Shown: in pieces, positions 34,069 through 42,047 of the stretch
Numbering within the stretch: the stretch's first letter is position 1
How the letters are laid out: each line of letters begins with the position of its first letter
Origin: Pseudomonas viridiflava
GTDB taxonomy: Bacteria > Pseudomonadota > Gammaproteobacteria > Pseudomonadales > Pseudomonadaceae
NCBI RefSeq assembly: GCF_900583165.1
Contig: NZ_UTKY01000058.1
Location: 1-45,659 of the forward strand
Direction: 5' to 3'
DNA: 45,659 nucleotides
Made by a program: the position numbers and the translations under genes
The notes under the pieces: model-generated
What the model saw: only the letters and a program-made list of their open reading frames with translations
Database searches by the model: none
Told to the model about the DNA's origin: nothing

Positions 34069-34589
34069 GGGGTGGGCTCGTGAGGAAGGGTAATCGGGGG
34101 TGTGCTGGACGGCGGCGGCAAACGCAGAGCCTTGAGGCTCAGGGTTTGCGTGCGGCCGTCCAATACGAAACGGGCATCGCGGGGGGTGAGTTGTTCCAAT
34201 TGCCAGCCGTTAGGCAGGCGCTGGCCTTGGTGGATTTTCAATGCAGGGCCGTCTGCAGGTTTTAGCAGCGCCACGCGCAGGTCGCCGTCGAGCACGACTC
34301 CGGTCAGCACCAGGCTCGATAGGCTCGACGCTTGGGCCTGCCCCACGGCACGGTCCGGGCTGCGATCGGGGCTGAACAACGGCGCCCTCCAGGTGCCGGC
34401 CAGGCTTTCGAGGCTGGCATCCGGTGCGCTCAGCACCTTGGCCGATGCACTGGCGGCAGCCTTGGGCTCTGGGTCAGGCAACCACTGCGGCGCATCACCG
34501 ACGCTGCTCAAGATCACCACCATCAGCACGCTCAACAGGCCGGACAACCCCAGCAATGCCCACTCGATGGGGCGCAATAGCGGGATCAT
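34065..34589 (-). CDS. gspN: Type II secretion GspC/XpsN-like inner-membrane protein
   Basis: A 174-residue bitopic protein: a short cytoplasmic start, one membrane segment (about 9-30, ALLGLSGLLSVLMVVILSSV), a Pro/Ala-rich periplasmic linker, then an HR-like domain (about 90-150) with LTGVVLDGDLRVALLKPADG and HQGQRLPNGWQLEQLTPRDA, typical of GspC/PilP-type proteins that touch the secretin. Position between gspM and gspD is that of xpsN in Xanthomonas, where XpsN stands in for GspC; I use the positional name. There is no other GspC candidate in the cluster. Both ends overlap neighbours by 4 nt. Confidence 0.8.
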   Translation of the reverse strand: MIPLLRPIEWALLGLSGLLSVLMVVILSSVGDAPQWLPDPEPKAAASASAKVLSAPDASLESLAGTWRAPLFSPDRSPDRAVGQAQASSLSSLVLTGVVLDGDLRVALLKPADGPALKIHQGQRLPNGWQLEQLTPRDARFVLDGRTQTLSLKALRLPPPSSTPPITLPHEPTP

Positions 34590-35197
34590 CGGCTCACCTG
34601 CTTCGCGCCTGCCGGTTGCAGATAACCGCGCACCAACAAGTGCACCACCAGTTTGCCGGCGCCGCCGCTGGCAGGGGCATCAGGCCGACGGCGGATGCTC
34701 ATCTCGTCCACAAACAGGAACGGCCGCTGGTACTCCAGCGCATGCAGGATCGCGGTCAGCGGCTCGATGGCACAGTCCAGGGTCAGGCTGACTTTGACCT
34801 GGCGATAGGGCTCGCTGTCGTCCTGCTCGGGAGTGATCGGCATGCGCTGGGTCAGCTTGCAGCCGCCACCAAGGTTGGCCTGGCTATTGATCAGGTCGGC
34901 GCTGCGCTGCATCAGGTCGGCGGCCACGGCGCTGGGGTCATCGCCGGGCAACAGGCTGGTGCTGCTGGCCGGGTCTTGGCGGGCCTGTTCCAGTTGCTCG
35001 CGCAGTGAAGCGCCCTGCTGCAAAAGACCCGCGTAGCGTTGCTGCTGCTCACGCAATTGTTCGGCTTGCTCGCCCATGGCGCGCAGGGGGCCGGCGAACC
35101 AGCTGTCGATCAACAGCCAATACGCCGCGCCCAGCACCAGGGCCAACAGTAACAATGCGGCGCCGCGACGTTCACGGGGTATCAGTGGTCGGCGCAT
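34586..35197 (-). CDS. gspM: Type II secretion GspM (XpsM-like)
   Basis: A 203-residue protein with one N-terminal membrane segment (about 13-30, AALLLLALVLGAAYWLLI), a coiled-coil-like stretch rich in Gln, Glu and Leu (EQAEQLREQQQRYAGLLQQG, about 42-62), and a periplasmic ferredoxin-like domain (about 100-195) with VKVSLTLDCAIEPLTAILHA. This is the GspM/PilO-like layout; it partners GspL in the inner-membrane platform. I chose the ATG at 35197, which overlaps the end of gspL by 26 nt; an upstream ATG at 35224 would add nine residues. Coupled to gspN by a 4-nt overlap. Confidence 0.87.
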   Translation of the reverse strand: MRRPLIPRERRGAALLLLALVLGAAYWLLIDSWFAGPLRAMGEQAEQLREQQQRYAGLLQQGASLREQLEQARQDPASSTSLLPGDDPSAVAADLMQRSADLINSQANLGGGCKLTQRMPITPEQDDSEPYRQVKVSLTLDCAIEPLTAILHALEYQRPFLFVDEMSIRRRPDAPASGGAGKLVVHLLVRGYLQPAGAKQVSR

Positions 35198-36197
35198 CGG
35201 CGGCCTCCTGATGCAAGTGGGCACGCAGGGAAAACTGGTCCTTGCCGGTTTGCGCGTCGGGTTGGATCACCCCTTCGAACTGGGCATTTTCCAGGCTGTG
35301 GCAGGCCTTGATTCGGGTGATCAGGGCACTGGCCTTGGCGCTTTGCCCGGAGAACGACACGTCGGCGCCGTCGTTGATTTCCAATTGGTCGATCCAGGTG
35401 TCGGCGGGCAGGCAGGTAGTGAGCTCATTGAGCAGCGCCGCCAAGGGTGGCTGGGCGGCTTTGCGGCGGATCAAATACTGCGCCGCGCCCCGCGTGTTGA
35501 GCAGTTGCTGGCGCAGCCGCTGCACCTCGGCGACCTGAGCCTTTTGCTGCTGGACGCTTGCGTGCATGGCGTCGAGTACCCGCTGGCGGTCGTTGAGCCA
35601 GAGCAGCATCGCCGCGATCAGCAATGCGCCACACAGCCACGGCAAGCTGCGTTGCAAGCCCTTGCCGGCGGGGCGTTGGCGCGGGCGCAACGGCGCGGGC
35701 AGCAAATCCACACCTAACCCCTGCACATCCACGTGATGCGGTCGCAGCCCCAAGGCAGCGCAGTCGGCCAGGATCTGGTCGAGGCGTTCGCGCAAAACGG
35801 CCACCAGCGTCACCTTCAGATGCGTGGGGGTACGTCGCTCCTGACGGGCAACGAAGTACAGCTGTTCGGCGTCGAAGGGGGTGAAGCGGTCGAGTTCATA
35901 CCCCACCACGGCCGTCAGGTTGCGGGCAGCGGCCAGCGGCAGTTGCAGGCTTTGCACCAGCACCATCGAAGGCGCGAGCACCAGCACTTGGCGCACGTTG
36001 TCGGGCACCGGCATCACCGCGTCGAGCAACGGCCAAAGGTAGCTCTGCTCAGGCAACTCGTGTTGGCGCAGCCAGCTCGGCAAGCAGCCGTGCAGCTCCT
36101 TGAGCCACAGGCGCCAGCCTTGCTGCAACAGGCTGCCACGCCAGCGCTGGGCCAACGGTGCAAGCTGCGCGAGGGGTTTGGATAACAATCGATTCAT
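35172..36197 (-). CDS. gspL: Type II secretion GspL (XpsL-like)
   Basis: A 341-residue inner-membrane protein. The N-terminal cytoplasmic part (about 1-185) has the actin-like GspL/PilM appearance, with VLVLAPSMVLVQSLQLPLAA and YELDRFTPFDAEQLYFVARQ, the region that contacts the GspE ATPase. One membrane helix follows (about 192-212, LPWLCGALLIAAMLLWL), then a coiled coil (QQQKAQVAEVQRLRQQLLN) and a small periplasmic domain resembling PilN. The ATG at 36197 overlaps the gspK stop by 4 nt; an upstream open frame is a shadow of gspK. Confidence 0.9.
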   Translation of the reverse strand: MNRLLSKPLAQLAPLAQRWRGSLLQQGWRLWLKELHGCLPSWLRQHELPEQSYLWPLLDAVMPVPDNVRQVLVLAPSMVLVQSLQLPLAAARNLTAVVGYELDRFTPFDAEQLYFVARQERRTPTHLKVTLVAVLRERLDQILADCAALGLRPHHVDVQGLGVDLLPAPLRPRQRPAGKGLQRSLPWLCGALLIAAMLLWLNDRQRVLDAMHASVQQQKAQVAEVQRLRQQLLNTRGAAQYLIRRKAAQPPLAALLNELTTCLPADTWIDQLEINDGADVSFSGQSAKASALITRIKACHSLENAQFEGVIQPDAQTGKDQFSLRAHLHQEAADAPTTDTP

Positions 36198-36916
36198 TCT
36201 TGCCAACGCAGCACCCGATAAGGTTGTGCGCTTCCCTCCGATGGGCTCAATAAGACGGTGACATGCAACCGTGCGTAGTAACCGCCGGGGCGTTCGGCGC
36301 GACTGCTGATGACCAGCACTTCGCCGGGGTCGGCCCCCACCGCGCTCTGGTGCGGCAAGTTCAAGGCCTTGCGCATCAGCGGGCTGGCGAAGGCCGGGTC
36401 GGGCCGGTCCAGGCCGCTCCACAAGGTAATTTGCGGCACCAGCCGGCTGTACAGCGCCTGGCTCATGCCCGGTAATTGGCGTAATTCTTCGACCACCCGA
36501 AACGGCGCCAGGCCTTCATTGCGGCGGGTTTCCAGGTCTTTGGCCAAGCGCGACGCCTGGGCCTGAGTGGCACCGCAGGCCAGGGCCACGCGGGCAAAAT
36601 CGGCGGGCTCGGCACTGTTCAAATACAACTTGCCGCGCTCGCTGCGCAGGCCCACGCGTAAATGCGCGTCGTCGAACATCAACGGGACTTCTCGCCCATC
36701 GGCCACCCACTGCTTGCGCTGCGCCGGATCAGCCAGCGCTTGCATGACCAATGCCACACCCGCCTCCGCCGCCAAGGCGGCTTGGGTGTGCTGGCGATGC
36801 CACGCGGCCTGGCGGGTTTGCAGTTGCACCCAACCGGCCAGCCCACCAAGCAACAGGCTGAGCAACGCCAGCACCCACAACACCAGCAGCAAGGCCACGC
36901 CACGTTGATGCTTCAT
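36194..36916 (-). CDS. gspK: Type II secretion minor pseudopilin GspK
   Basis: A 240-residue protein, long for a pseudopilin as GspK always is. The N-terminal prepilin motif is KHQRGVALLLVLWVLALLSL, cut after Gly by prepilin peptidase. As expected for GspK, position +5 is hydrophobic, not Glu. The body includes KLYLNSAEPADFARVALACG and DLETRRNEGLAPFRVVEELR, typical of the GspK SAM-like insert. GspK caps the pseudopilus tip with GspI and GspJ. The ATG at 36916 overlaps gspJ by 4 nt. Confidence 0.9.
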   Translation of the reverse strand: MKHQRGVALLLVLWVLALLSLLLGGLAGWVQLQTRQAAWHRQHTQAALAAEAGVALVMQALADPAQRKQWVADGREVPLMFDDAHLRVGLRSERGKLYLNSAEPADFARVALACGATQAQASRLAKDLETRRNEGLAPFRVVEELRQLPGMSQALYSRLVPQITLWSGLDRPDPAFASPLMRKALNLPHQSAVGADPGEVLVISSRAERPGGYYARLHVTVLLSPSEGSAQPYRVLRWQE

Positions 36917-37533
36917 TGATCTGTCGCTCCGCCGGACAGGTTCAACCGCAACGCCACCACCTGACTGACCCACGGCACCGGCCCGCTCACGGTGGCGTCA
37001 ATGCGCACCGCATAAGGCAGGCGCTTGGTCCACGGCCAGTCGCTGATCCAACCAGTGGCCTGGCCTTTGGGCGAGACGCCGCGATAACTGAATTGCAGCG
37101 CTTCGACATTCTTCAGCAGCACCTGCGGCTCACTGCGCGAGGCCGGCACGCTGACTTGGGCGGCGGATTCAAATTGCGCGAACGCTACCTGCAAATCACC
37201 GCCAATCCATTGCAGGGTGAAGCGCTGAATCCCGCCGCCGAGCACACCGGGCAAGGTCGCGACAAATTGCATCCGCTGTGCGGCCCCGACAAAAAAACCG
37301 GGGGTCTGGCTGTCATCTTCGGTCACGTCCAATGGCAGCGCCTCGCTGATGGACGTGCGCAAAAACTGCTGGGCGGCGCGCATTTCATCCAGGCTGGTGG
37401 TGTAGCGCTGGGCCTTGAGCACGGCGCGATTGGCCCCCAGCAACGCACCACCCACCAGGGTCAGCAGCACGCCGAGCAGGCTGAGCACGATCATGATTTC
37501 GAGCAGGGTGAAGCCCTGTTGACGCCGCTTCAC
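36913..37533 (-). CDS. gspJ: Type II secretion minor pseudopilin GspJ
   Basis: A 206-residue minor pseudopilin. Prepilin motif KRRQQGFTLLEIMIVLSLLG, with the cleavage-site Gly, methylated Phe and Glu+5 all in place, then a hydrophobic helix to about residue 30. The body (FVGAAQRMQFVATLPGVLGG, EALQFSYRG) matches GspJ. It overlaps gspI by 4 nt upstream and gspK by 4 nt downstream. Confidence 0.92.
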   Translation of the reverse strand: MKRRQQGFTLLEIMIVLSLLGVLLTLVGGALLGANRAVLKAQRYTTSLDEMRAAQQFLRTSISEALPLDVTEDDSQTPGFFVGAAQRMQFVATLPGVLGGGIQRFTLQWIGGDLQVAFAQFESAAQVSVPASRSEPQVLLKNVEALQFSYRGVSPKGQATGWISDWPWTKRLPYAVRIDATVSGPVPWVSQVVALRLNLSGGATDQ

Positions 37534-37898
37534 AGTGGCGCCCTATCGCTGGCGGCACGTAGCTTAAGGGTGCTGAAATGCGCCTGGCGCGGCCCTTCGC
37601 TGACGGTCAAATCGAGGCGAAACAAGCGCGGCTGGCCCAGTCGTGTCGGCTGCTGGGCGATGCTCAATTGCCAATGGATGCCCTGCAGATTGCCCTGGCG
37701 CACGCCACTGACCAGCGGCCCGCTGGCTTCCTGATCGAGCACGCTGAGTGCCGCGTGGGTGAGGCGATCACTGTGATTGACCTGCGCCAATGACCGCGCA
37801 CTTTGGCCAAAGGCAACCAGCAGCACCGTGCTGCAAATCGCCATAAGCACCAGCGCGGCAAGCATCTCCAGCAGGGTGAACCCCGCCTGGCGCTTCAT
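37530..37898 (-). CDS. gspI: Type II secretion minor pseudopilin GspI
   Basis: A 122-residue minor pseudopilin with prepilin motif KRQAGFTLLEMLAALVLMAI (Gly cleavage site, Glu+5). GspI is the usual partner that starts the tip complex with J and K. The ATG at 37898 overlaps the gspH stop by 4 nt; a longer upstream frame is only the end of gspH. Downstream overlap with gspJ is also 4 nt. Confidence 0.92.
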   Translation of the reverse strand: MKRQAGFTLLEMLAALVLMAICSTVLLVAFGQSARSLAQVNHSDRLTHAALSVLDQEASGPLVSGVRQGNLQGIHWQLSIAQQPTRLGQPRLFRLDLTVSEGPRQAHFSTLKLRAASDRAPL

Positions 37899-38326
37899 GG
37901 CAGGGCCTTGGACTGCACGCTGCCGGTCAGCCAGCCGATATCGATGCGCCAACGGCGTGTGCCATTGGCCAACAACAGATTGCCGCCGGTGGAGCTGCCA
38001 TCCGGGTAGAACGCCACCGCAGCGCCGGCCTGTTCGGCGGTGTGCAGGGTCACTTGCAGGTCGGCCGGCCAGTGTTTGGTAGGGCGGCCCGGCGCCTGGA
38101 AGCTCAAGGCCTGCAGGTCGAACACGGTGCTGGCCGTCTGGCCGCTGACAATCGCCCGCGCCCGGGTGCTGCGCAGCGCCTCCACCATCTGCCCGACCAC
38201 CTGACGCTCGCGGGCGGTCTTGAGCCCTTGTTGCAGGCCAAACCCCACCAGGCCGGCGGCGATGCTGATCAAGACGATCACCACCAGCATCTCCAGCAGG
38301 GTAAAACCACGTTGGGCGTCAGGCAT
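37895..38326 (-). CDS. gspH: Type II secretion minor pseudopilin GspH
   Basis: A 143-residue protein with prepilin motif DAQRGFTLLEMLVVIVLISI (Gly cleavage site, Glu+5) and the GspH/FimT-like body, including AVAFYPDGSSTGGNLLLANG. Minor pseudopilin that links the tip to the GspG shaft. Nine bases separate it from gspG, the only non-overlapping junction in the operon. Confidence 0.92.
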   Translation of the reverse strand: MPDAQRGFTLLEMLVVIVLISIAAGLVGFGLQQGLKTARERQVVGQMVEALRSTRARAIVSGQTASTVFDLQALSFQAPGRPTKHWPADLQVTLHTAEQAGAAVAFYPDGSSTGGNLLLANGTRRWRIDIGWLTGSVQSKALP

Positions 38327-38335
38327 GGTCGCAGG

Positions 38336-38776
38336 TTATTCCCAGTTGCCCAGGTCGGCGCTGTAGCCTTCGCCGCCGGGCTGGCCGTCCTGGCCGTAGA
38401 AGATCAGGTCGAATGCGCCGTGCTCACCGGGGAAGCGATAGCCGAAGGCATGCCCAAACGGGTCTTTCAGGTCTGACGGCTTGGCGTAGGGGCCGGCCCA
38501 GCCGGCGGCATTGGCGGGCTTGTCCACCAGCTGTTGCAGGCTCTTGGGTGGCGAGCCGATATCCAGGCCGTAGCTTTCGATCTTCATCGACAGGCTCGCC
38601 AGTTGCGCCTTGCCCGCGCCGTATTTGCCTTTGTCGACGTTGCCGCCGACCTGGCGCACCACGATGGTGGCGACGATGCCCAGCAGCACGATCACGGCGA
38701 GCATTTCCAACAGGGTGAAACCGCCTTGGCGGCGTGCAGGTTTGGAGCGCATGGGGATGGGTCCTTGAGGGTTCAT
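38336..38776 (-). CDS. gspG: Type II secretion major pseudopilin GspG
   Basis: A 146-residue major pseudopilin. Prepilin motif RRQGGFTLLEMLAVIVLLGI (Gly cleavage site, Glu+5), then KYGAGKAQLASLSMKIESYG and LQQLVDKPANAAGWAGPYAK, the conserved GspG core, and a C-terminal GHAFGYRFPGEHGAFDL, near the usual calcium-binding loop. The ATG at 38776 overlaps gspF by 4 nt (ATGA), but a start eight codons later (38752, MRSKPARR) is also possible. GspG polymerises into the pseudopilus. The processing peptidase (PilD/GspO) is not encoded here and presumably comes from the type IV pilus genes. Confidence 0.93.
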   Translation of the reverse strand: MNPQGPIPMRSKPARRQGGFTLLEMLAVIVLLGIVATIVVRQVGGNVDKGKYGAGKAQLASLSMKIESYGLDIGSPPKSLQQLVDKPANAAGWAGPYAKPSDLKDPFGHAFGYRFPGEHGAFDLIFYGQDGQPGGEGYSADLGNWE

Positions 38777-39975
38777 ATATTGCTGGTCAGGCTCATCAGC
38801 GGCAGCATGATCGCCAGCATGATCACCGCCACCAGCACCGCCATGACCACGGTCAGGGACGGCACCAGGGCGGCGAGCAGGCGATCGATGCCGCGTTTGG
38901 CTTCAACGTCGAACACATCGGCGACCTTGAGCAGCATGCTGTCGAGTTCGCCGGCCTGTTCGCCGACTTCAATCATTTGCAGGGCCAGGTCGGGCAGCAG
39001 CGGTTGCGCGCCAAAGGCACTGGCGAGGGTGCCGCCGCCTTTGACCGACTCGGCCGCCTGGGCGACCTGGGCTTGCAGGGCACGGTTGGTGCAGACCTGG
39101 CGGGCGATCACCAAGGCTTGCAGCAAGGCCACGCCATTGCTGAGCAAGGTGCCAAGGGTGCGCGCCAGGCGTGCGGCTTCGACCCTTTGCAACAGCGGGC
39201 CGATGATGCGAATGCCCAGCACGCGGCGGTCATAACGCTCGCGACGTTGCGGGTTGCGCAGGCGTGCGGCCAGGGTCCAGATCAGCACGATCAAGCCGGC
39301 CAGTACTGCCAGGCCGTAGGCGCCGAGGAATTGACCGAGGCCGAGGATCACTTCGGTAATCAGCGGGATCGGCACGCCGAGGTCTTTGAAAATTGGTACG
39401 AATTGCGGCACCACATACGCCAGCAACAGGGCCAGGGAGCCCAGCACGCCCACCACCAGAAAGGCCGGATAAATCAGCGCGTTGATCACTTCGCCCCTTA
39501 ACAACTGGCTGCGCTCAAGGTAGTCGCTGAGCTGGCGCAGGGTGTTTTCCAGCGCACCGCCGGCCTCACCCGCACGTACCATGCTCAGGTACAGCGGCGA
39601 GAACTGGCTGCCCTCTTCTTCCAGGGCTTTGGATAAGGGCTTGCCGGCCTTGACGTGTTCACGGATGCGCTCGATAAGTGCGCGGGTCTGCGGCTGGCCG
39701 GGTTGCTTGAGCAGGATGCCCAACGAGCGTTCCAACGGCTGCCCAGCCCCCAGCAGCGTGGCCAGTTGCTGGGTAAAACTCACCAGCGCGGCGCCGTTCA
39801 ATTGGCCGCGCCCCAAGGCGTTGCGCAGGCCCTGGCTGCCGGCGGGGTCGATCTGCAACAGCAGCAGGCCGCGCTTGTGCAAGGTGGCCACGGCAGCGGC
39901 TTGGTCCTTGGCTTCCAGGGTGCCGTTTTGCGCCACGCCCTGGCTGTCGAGGGCGCGGTATTTGAATAGGCTCAT
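38773..39975 (-). CDS. gspF: Type II secretion inner-membrane platform protein GspF
   Basis: A 400-residue polytopic protein with the two GspF/PilC domains (about 70-190 and 270-395), each opening with a helical bundle, and membrane segments at about 168-190, 220-245 and 370-395. Typical family stretches are FTQQLATLLGAGQPLERSLG and MVRAGEAGGALENTLRQLSD, repeated later as MIEVGEQAGELDSMLLKVAD. It anchors the ATPase and the pseudopilus base. Both ends overlap their neighbours by 4 nt. Confidence 0.94.
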   Translation of the reverse strand: MSLFKYRALDSQGVAQNGTLEAKDQAAAVATLHKRGLLLLQIDPAGSQGLRNALGRGQLNGAALVSFTQQLATLLGAGQPLERSLGILLKQPGQPQTRALIERIREHVKAGKPLSKALEEEGSQFSPLYLSMVRAGEAGGALENTLRQLSDYLERSQLLRGEVINALIYPAFLVVGVLGSLALLLAYVVPQFVPIFKDLGVPIPLITEVILGLGQFLGAYGLAVLAGLIVLIWTLAARLRNPQRRERYDRRVLGIRIIGPLLQRVEAARLARTLGTLLSNGVALLQALVIARQVCTNRALQAQVAQAAESVKGGGTLASAFGAQPLLPDLALQMIEVGEQAGELDSMLLKVADVFDVEAKRGIDRLLAALVPSLTVVMAVLVAVIMLAIMLPLMSLTSNI

Positions 39976-41693
39976 GTGCCTTCGCCCCGGGTGACGCGCA
40001 GCACTTCTTCCAGTGACGTCACGCCGGCCACGGCTTGGCGCAGGCCTTCTTCATGCAGGGTGCGCAAGCCGCCACGGCGAGCGGCCTGTTCAAGCGTCGC
40101 GGCGTCGGCCTGGCGCATCAGCAGGCCGCGCAGTTCTTCGTTCATCACCAGCAATTCGGTGATTGCACTGCGGCCGTGATAACCACCGCCGGGGGCATCG
40201 GCGCGGGGCCGATAGAGTTTGATCGGACGCTCATCGGTAAAGCGGTCCAAGCCGTGTTCGGCGATCAGTTCGGGCGGTGCTTCGAAGGCTTCGCGGGTGG
40301 CTGGATCAAGCCGTCTGACCAAACGCTGAGCGAGAATGCCGTTGACCGTCGAGGCGATCAGGTAGCTTTCAACGCCCATGTCCAGCAGCCGCGTAATACT
40401 CGCGGAGGCGCTGTTGGTGTGCAGCGTCGAGAGCACCAAGTGGCCGGTCAGCGACGACTGGATCGCGATGCGGCAGGTCTCCAGGTCGCGGATCTCGCCG
40501 ATCATGATCACGTCCGGGTCCTGGCGCACGATGGAGCGCAAGGCACCGGCAAAGTCCAGGCCGATGGCGGGTTTGACCTGAATCTGGTTGATGCCTTCGA
40601 GCTGGTACTCCACCGGGTCTTCGACGGTGATGATCTTGCGCTCGGCCGTGTTGAGCCGTGACAACGCGGTGTACAGCGTGGTGGTTTTACCCGAGCCGGT
40701 GGGGCCGGTGACCAACAGGATGCCGTGGGGGCGTTCCAGTACTTCAAGAAAGGTCGCCAGGCGCTGACCGTCGAAACCCAGGCTCTGGAAGTCGAAGCTC
40801 ACGGTCTGGCGATCAAGCAAACGCATGACCACCGACTCGCCGAAACTGGTGGGCACCGTGGACACCCGCAAGTCCAGTTCCTTGCCCTGGATGCGCAGCA
40901 TGATGCGCCCGTCCTGTGGCAGGCGGCGCTCGGCAATGTCCAGCCGCGCCATGATCTTCACCCGCGAAATCACCGCCGCCGAGGAGCTGGACGGCGGTGC
41001 TTCGGCTTCATGCAGCACACCGTCGATGCGGTAGCGCACCTTGAGCTGGCTTTCGAAGGGTTCGATATGGATGTCCGAGGCGCGATGCTCCACGGCGCGT
41101 TGCAAAATCAGGTTGACCAGGCGAATCACCGGCGCCTCGGAGGCCATGTCCTTGAGGTGTTCGATGTCTTCGAGCGAACCGCTCTGCTCGTCGAGGTTTT
41201 CGATCAGGGTACCCATGGCGGAACGGCCCTGGCCGTAGTAGCGCTCGATCAAGGTGTCGACTTCGTTGCGCGCGCCGATGGCCAGCCAGATCGGTACTTC
41301 GCAGGCATAGGCCAGGGCCTGGAACACATAGCCCTGGGACGGGTTGGCCGCCAATACGCGCAGGCCGCCGTGGCTCCAGCCCACCGGTACCACCTGGTAA
41401 TGGCGCATAAAGCGTTCGGTCAATACCGGGAGCGGGTCCAGCAACGGTGGCGCAGCGTCGGCGAGCATCAGCGGCGCGTCGAGCAACGCGGCCCAGGCCC
41501 GTGCCAGTTCGACTTCCGATACAAGCCCCAGGCGGGTCAGCAAACCGAGCAATTCGGTGTCGTCAGAGTCTTGGGACAAGCGCCGGGCGCGGTCTAGGTC
41601 GACGGTTTTCAAGCCGGCGTGCTGCATCAGCCAGGCGCACACCTGCTCGGTGTCCGGGATGTGCAGTTGGCAGGCGTCGAGGGGGGCGGACAT
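39972..41693 (-). CDS. gspE: Type II secretion ATPase GspE (XpsE-like), zinc cysteines absent
   Basis: A 573-residue secretion ATPase. The N-terminal part (about 1-150) is the GspE N1/N2 region that binds GspL. The ATPase core has SDIHIEPFESQLKVRYRIDG, Walker A VTGPTGSGKTTTLYT (about residue 328), the Asp box EDPVEYQLEGINQIQVKP, Walker B DVIMIGEIRDLET (about 396) and the His box TGHLVLSTLHTNSASASITR. The region after LVRRLDPATREAF, where most GspE proteins carry a zinc-binding tetracysteine module, contains no cysteines. It powers pseudopilus assembly. First gene of the gsp operon; the upstream 141 bp are mostly a REPIN. Confidence 0.94.
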   Translation of the reverse strand: MSAPLDACQLHIPDTEQVCAWLMQHAGLKTVDLDRARRLSQDSDDTELLGLLTRLGLVSEVELARAWAALLDAPLMLADAAPPLLDPLPVLTERFMRHYQVVPVGWSHGGLRVLAANPSQGYVFQALAYACEVPIWLAIGARNEVDTLIERYYGQGRSAMGTLIENLDEQSGSLEDIEHLKDMASEAPVIRLVNLILQRAVEHRASDIHIEPFESQLKVRYRIDGVLHEAEAPPSSSSAAVISRVKIMARLDIAERRLPQDGRIMLRIQGKELDLRVSTVPTSFGESVVMRLLDRQTVSFDFQSLGFDGQRLATFLEVLERPHGILLVTGPTGSGKTTTLYTALSRLNTAERKIITVEDPVEYQLEGINQIQVKPAIGLDFAGALRSIVRQDPDVIMIGEIRDLETCRIAIQSSLTGHLVLSTLHTNSASASITRLLDMGVESYLIASTVNGILAQRLVRRLDPATREAFEAPPELIAEHGLDRFTDERPIKLYRPRADAPGGGYHGRSAITELLVMNEELRGLLMRQADAATLEQAARRGGLRTLHEEGLRQAVAGVTSLEEVLRVTRGEGT

Positions 41694-41724
41694 AGGTACA
41701 AATCTGAGGGACGAATGAAAAAAC

Positions 41725-41824
41725 TGTAGGAGCGAGCTTGCTCGCGAAGGTCGTGAACGATGCCGCGGGCATGCTGGATGAACGCGGCGTCCTTGCGTTC
41801 TTCGCGAGCAAGCTCGCTCCTACA
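41725..41824. repeat. REPIN, second class (GAGCGAGCTTGCTCGC)
   Basis: Arms TGTAGGAGCGAGCTTGCTCG and CGAGCAAGCTCGCTCCTACA around a roughly 60-base middle that can also pair in part. This is a different REP class from the rest of the window. It lies 31 bp before the gspE start codon, so it occupies the gspE leader or sits between the small exported gene and the secretion operon. Confidence 0.9.
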
Positions 41825-41834
41825 AGTGTGGCGA

Positions 41835-42047
41835 TCAGTTGGAGGTTTTGCGCTCGGTCTGCGGGCGACCACCACGGGTGGTTTCAGCCTTTTGCTTTTT
41901 CACCGCCTTGGCATCGTGGGCCTGGGTGATCACGGTGGAATCGGCAGCGCCGGACTTGGCGTCTGCATCGGTGGACTCAACCGCCATGGCCGCACCACTC
42001 AGTGCAACACCCAGAACAACACCGGCACTCAACAGGGAAATCTTCAT
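41835..42047 (-). CDS. Small exported protein, unknown function
   Basis: A 70-residue protein with a clear Sec signal (MKISLLSAGVVLGVALSGAA then MA), leaving about 45 mature residues rich in Ala, Lys, Asp, Thr and Arg, with no hydrophobic segment and no cysteine. GGAG seven bases before the ATG at 42047 supports that start over one six codons earlier. I recognise no family. It lies upstream of the type II secretion operon on the same strand, with only a REPIN between, so it may share a transcript with it. A role in the envelope or as a small secreted basic protein is conceivable but unproven. Confidence 0.7.
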   Translation of the reverse strand: MKISLLSAGVVLGVALSGAAMAVESTDADAKSGAADSTVITQAHDAKAVKKQKAETTRGGRPQTERKTSN

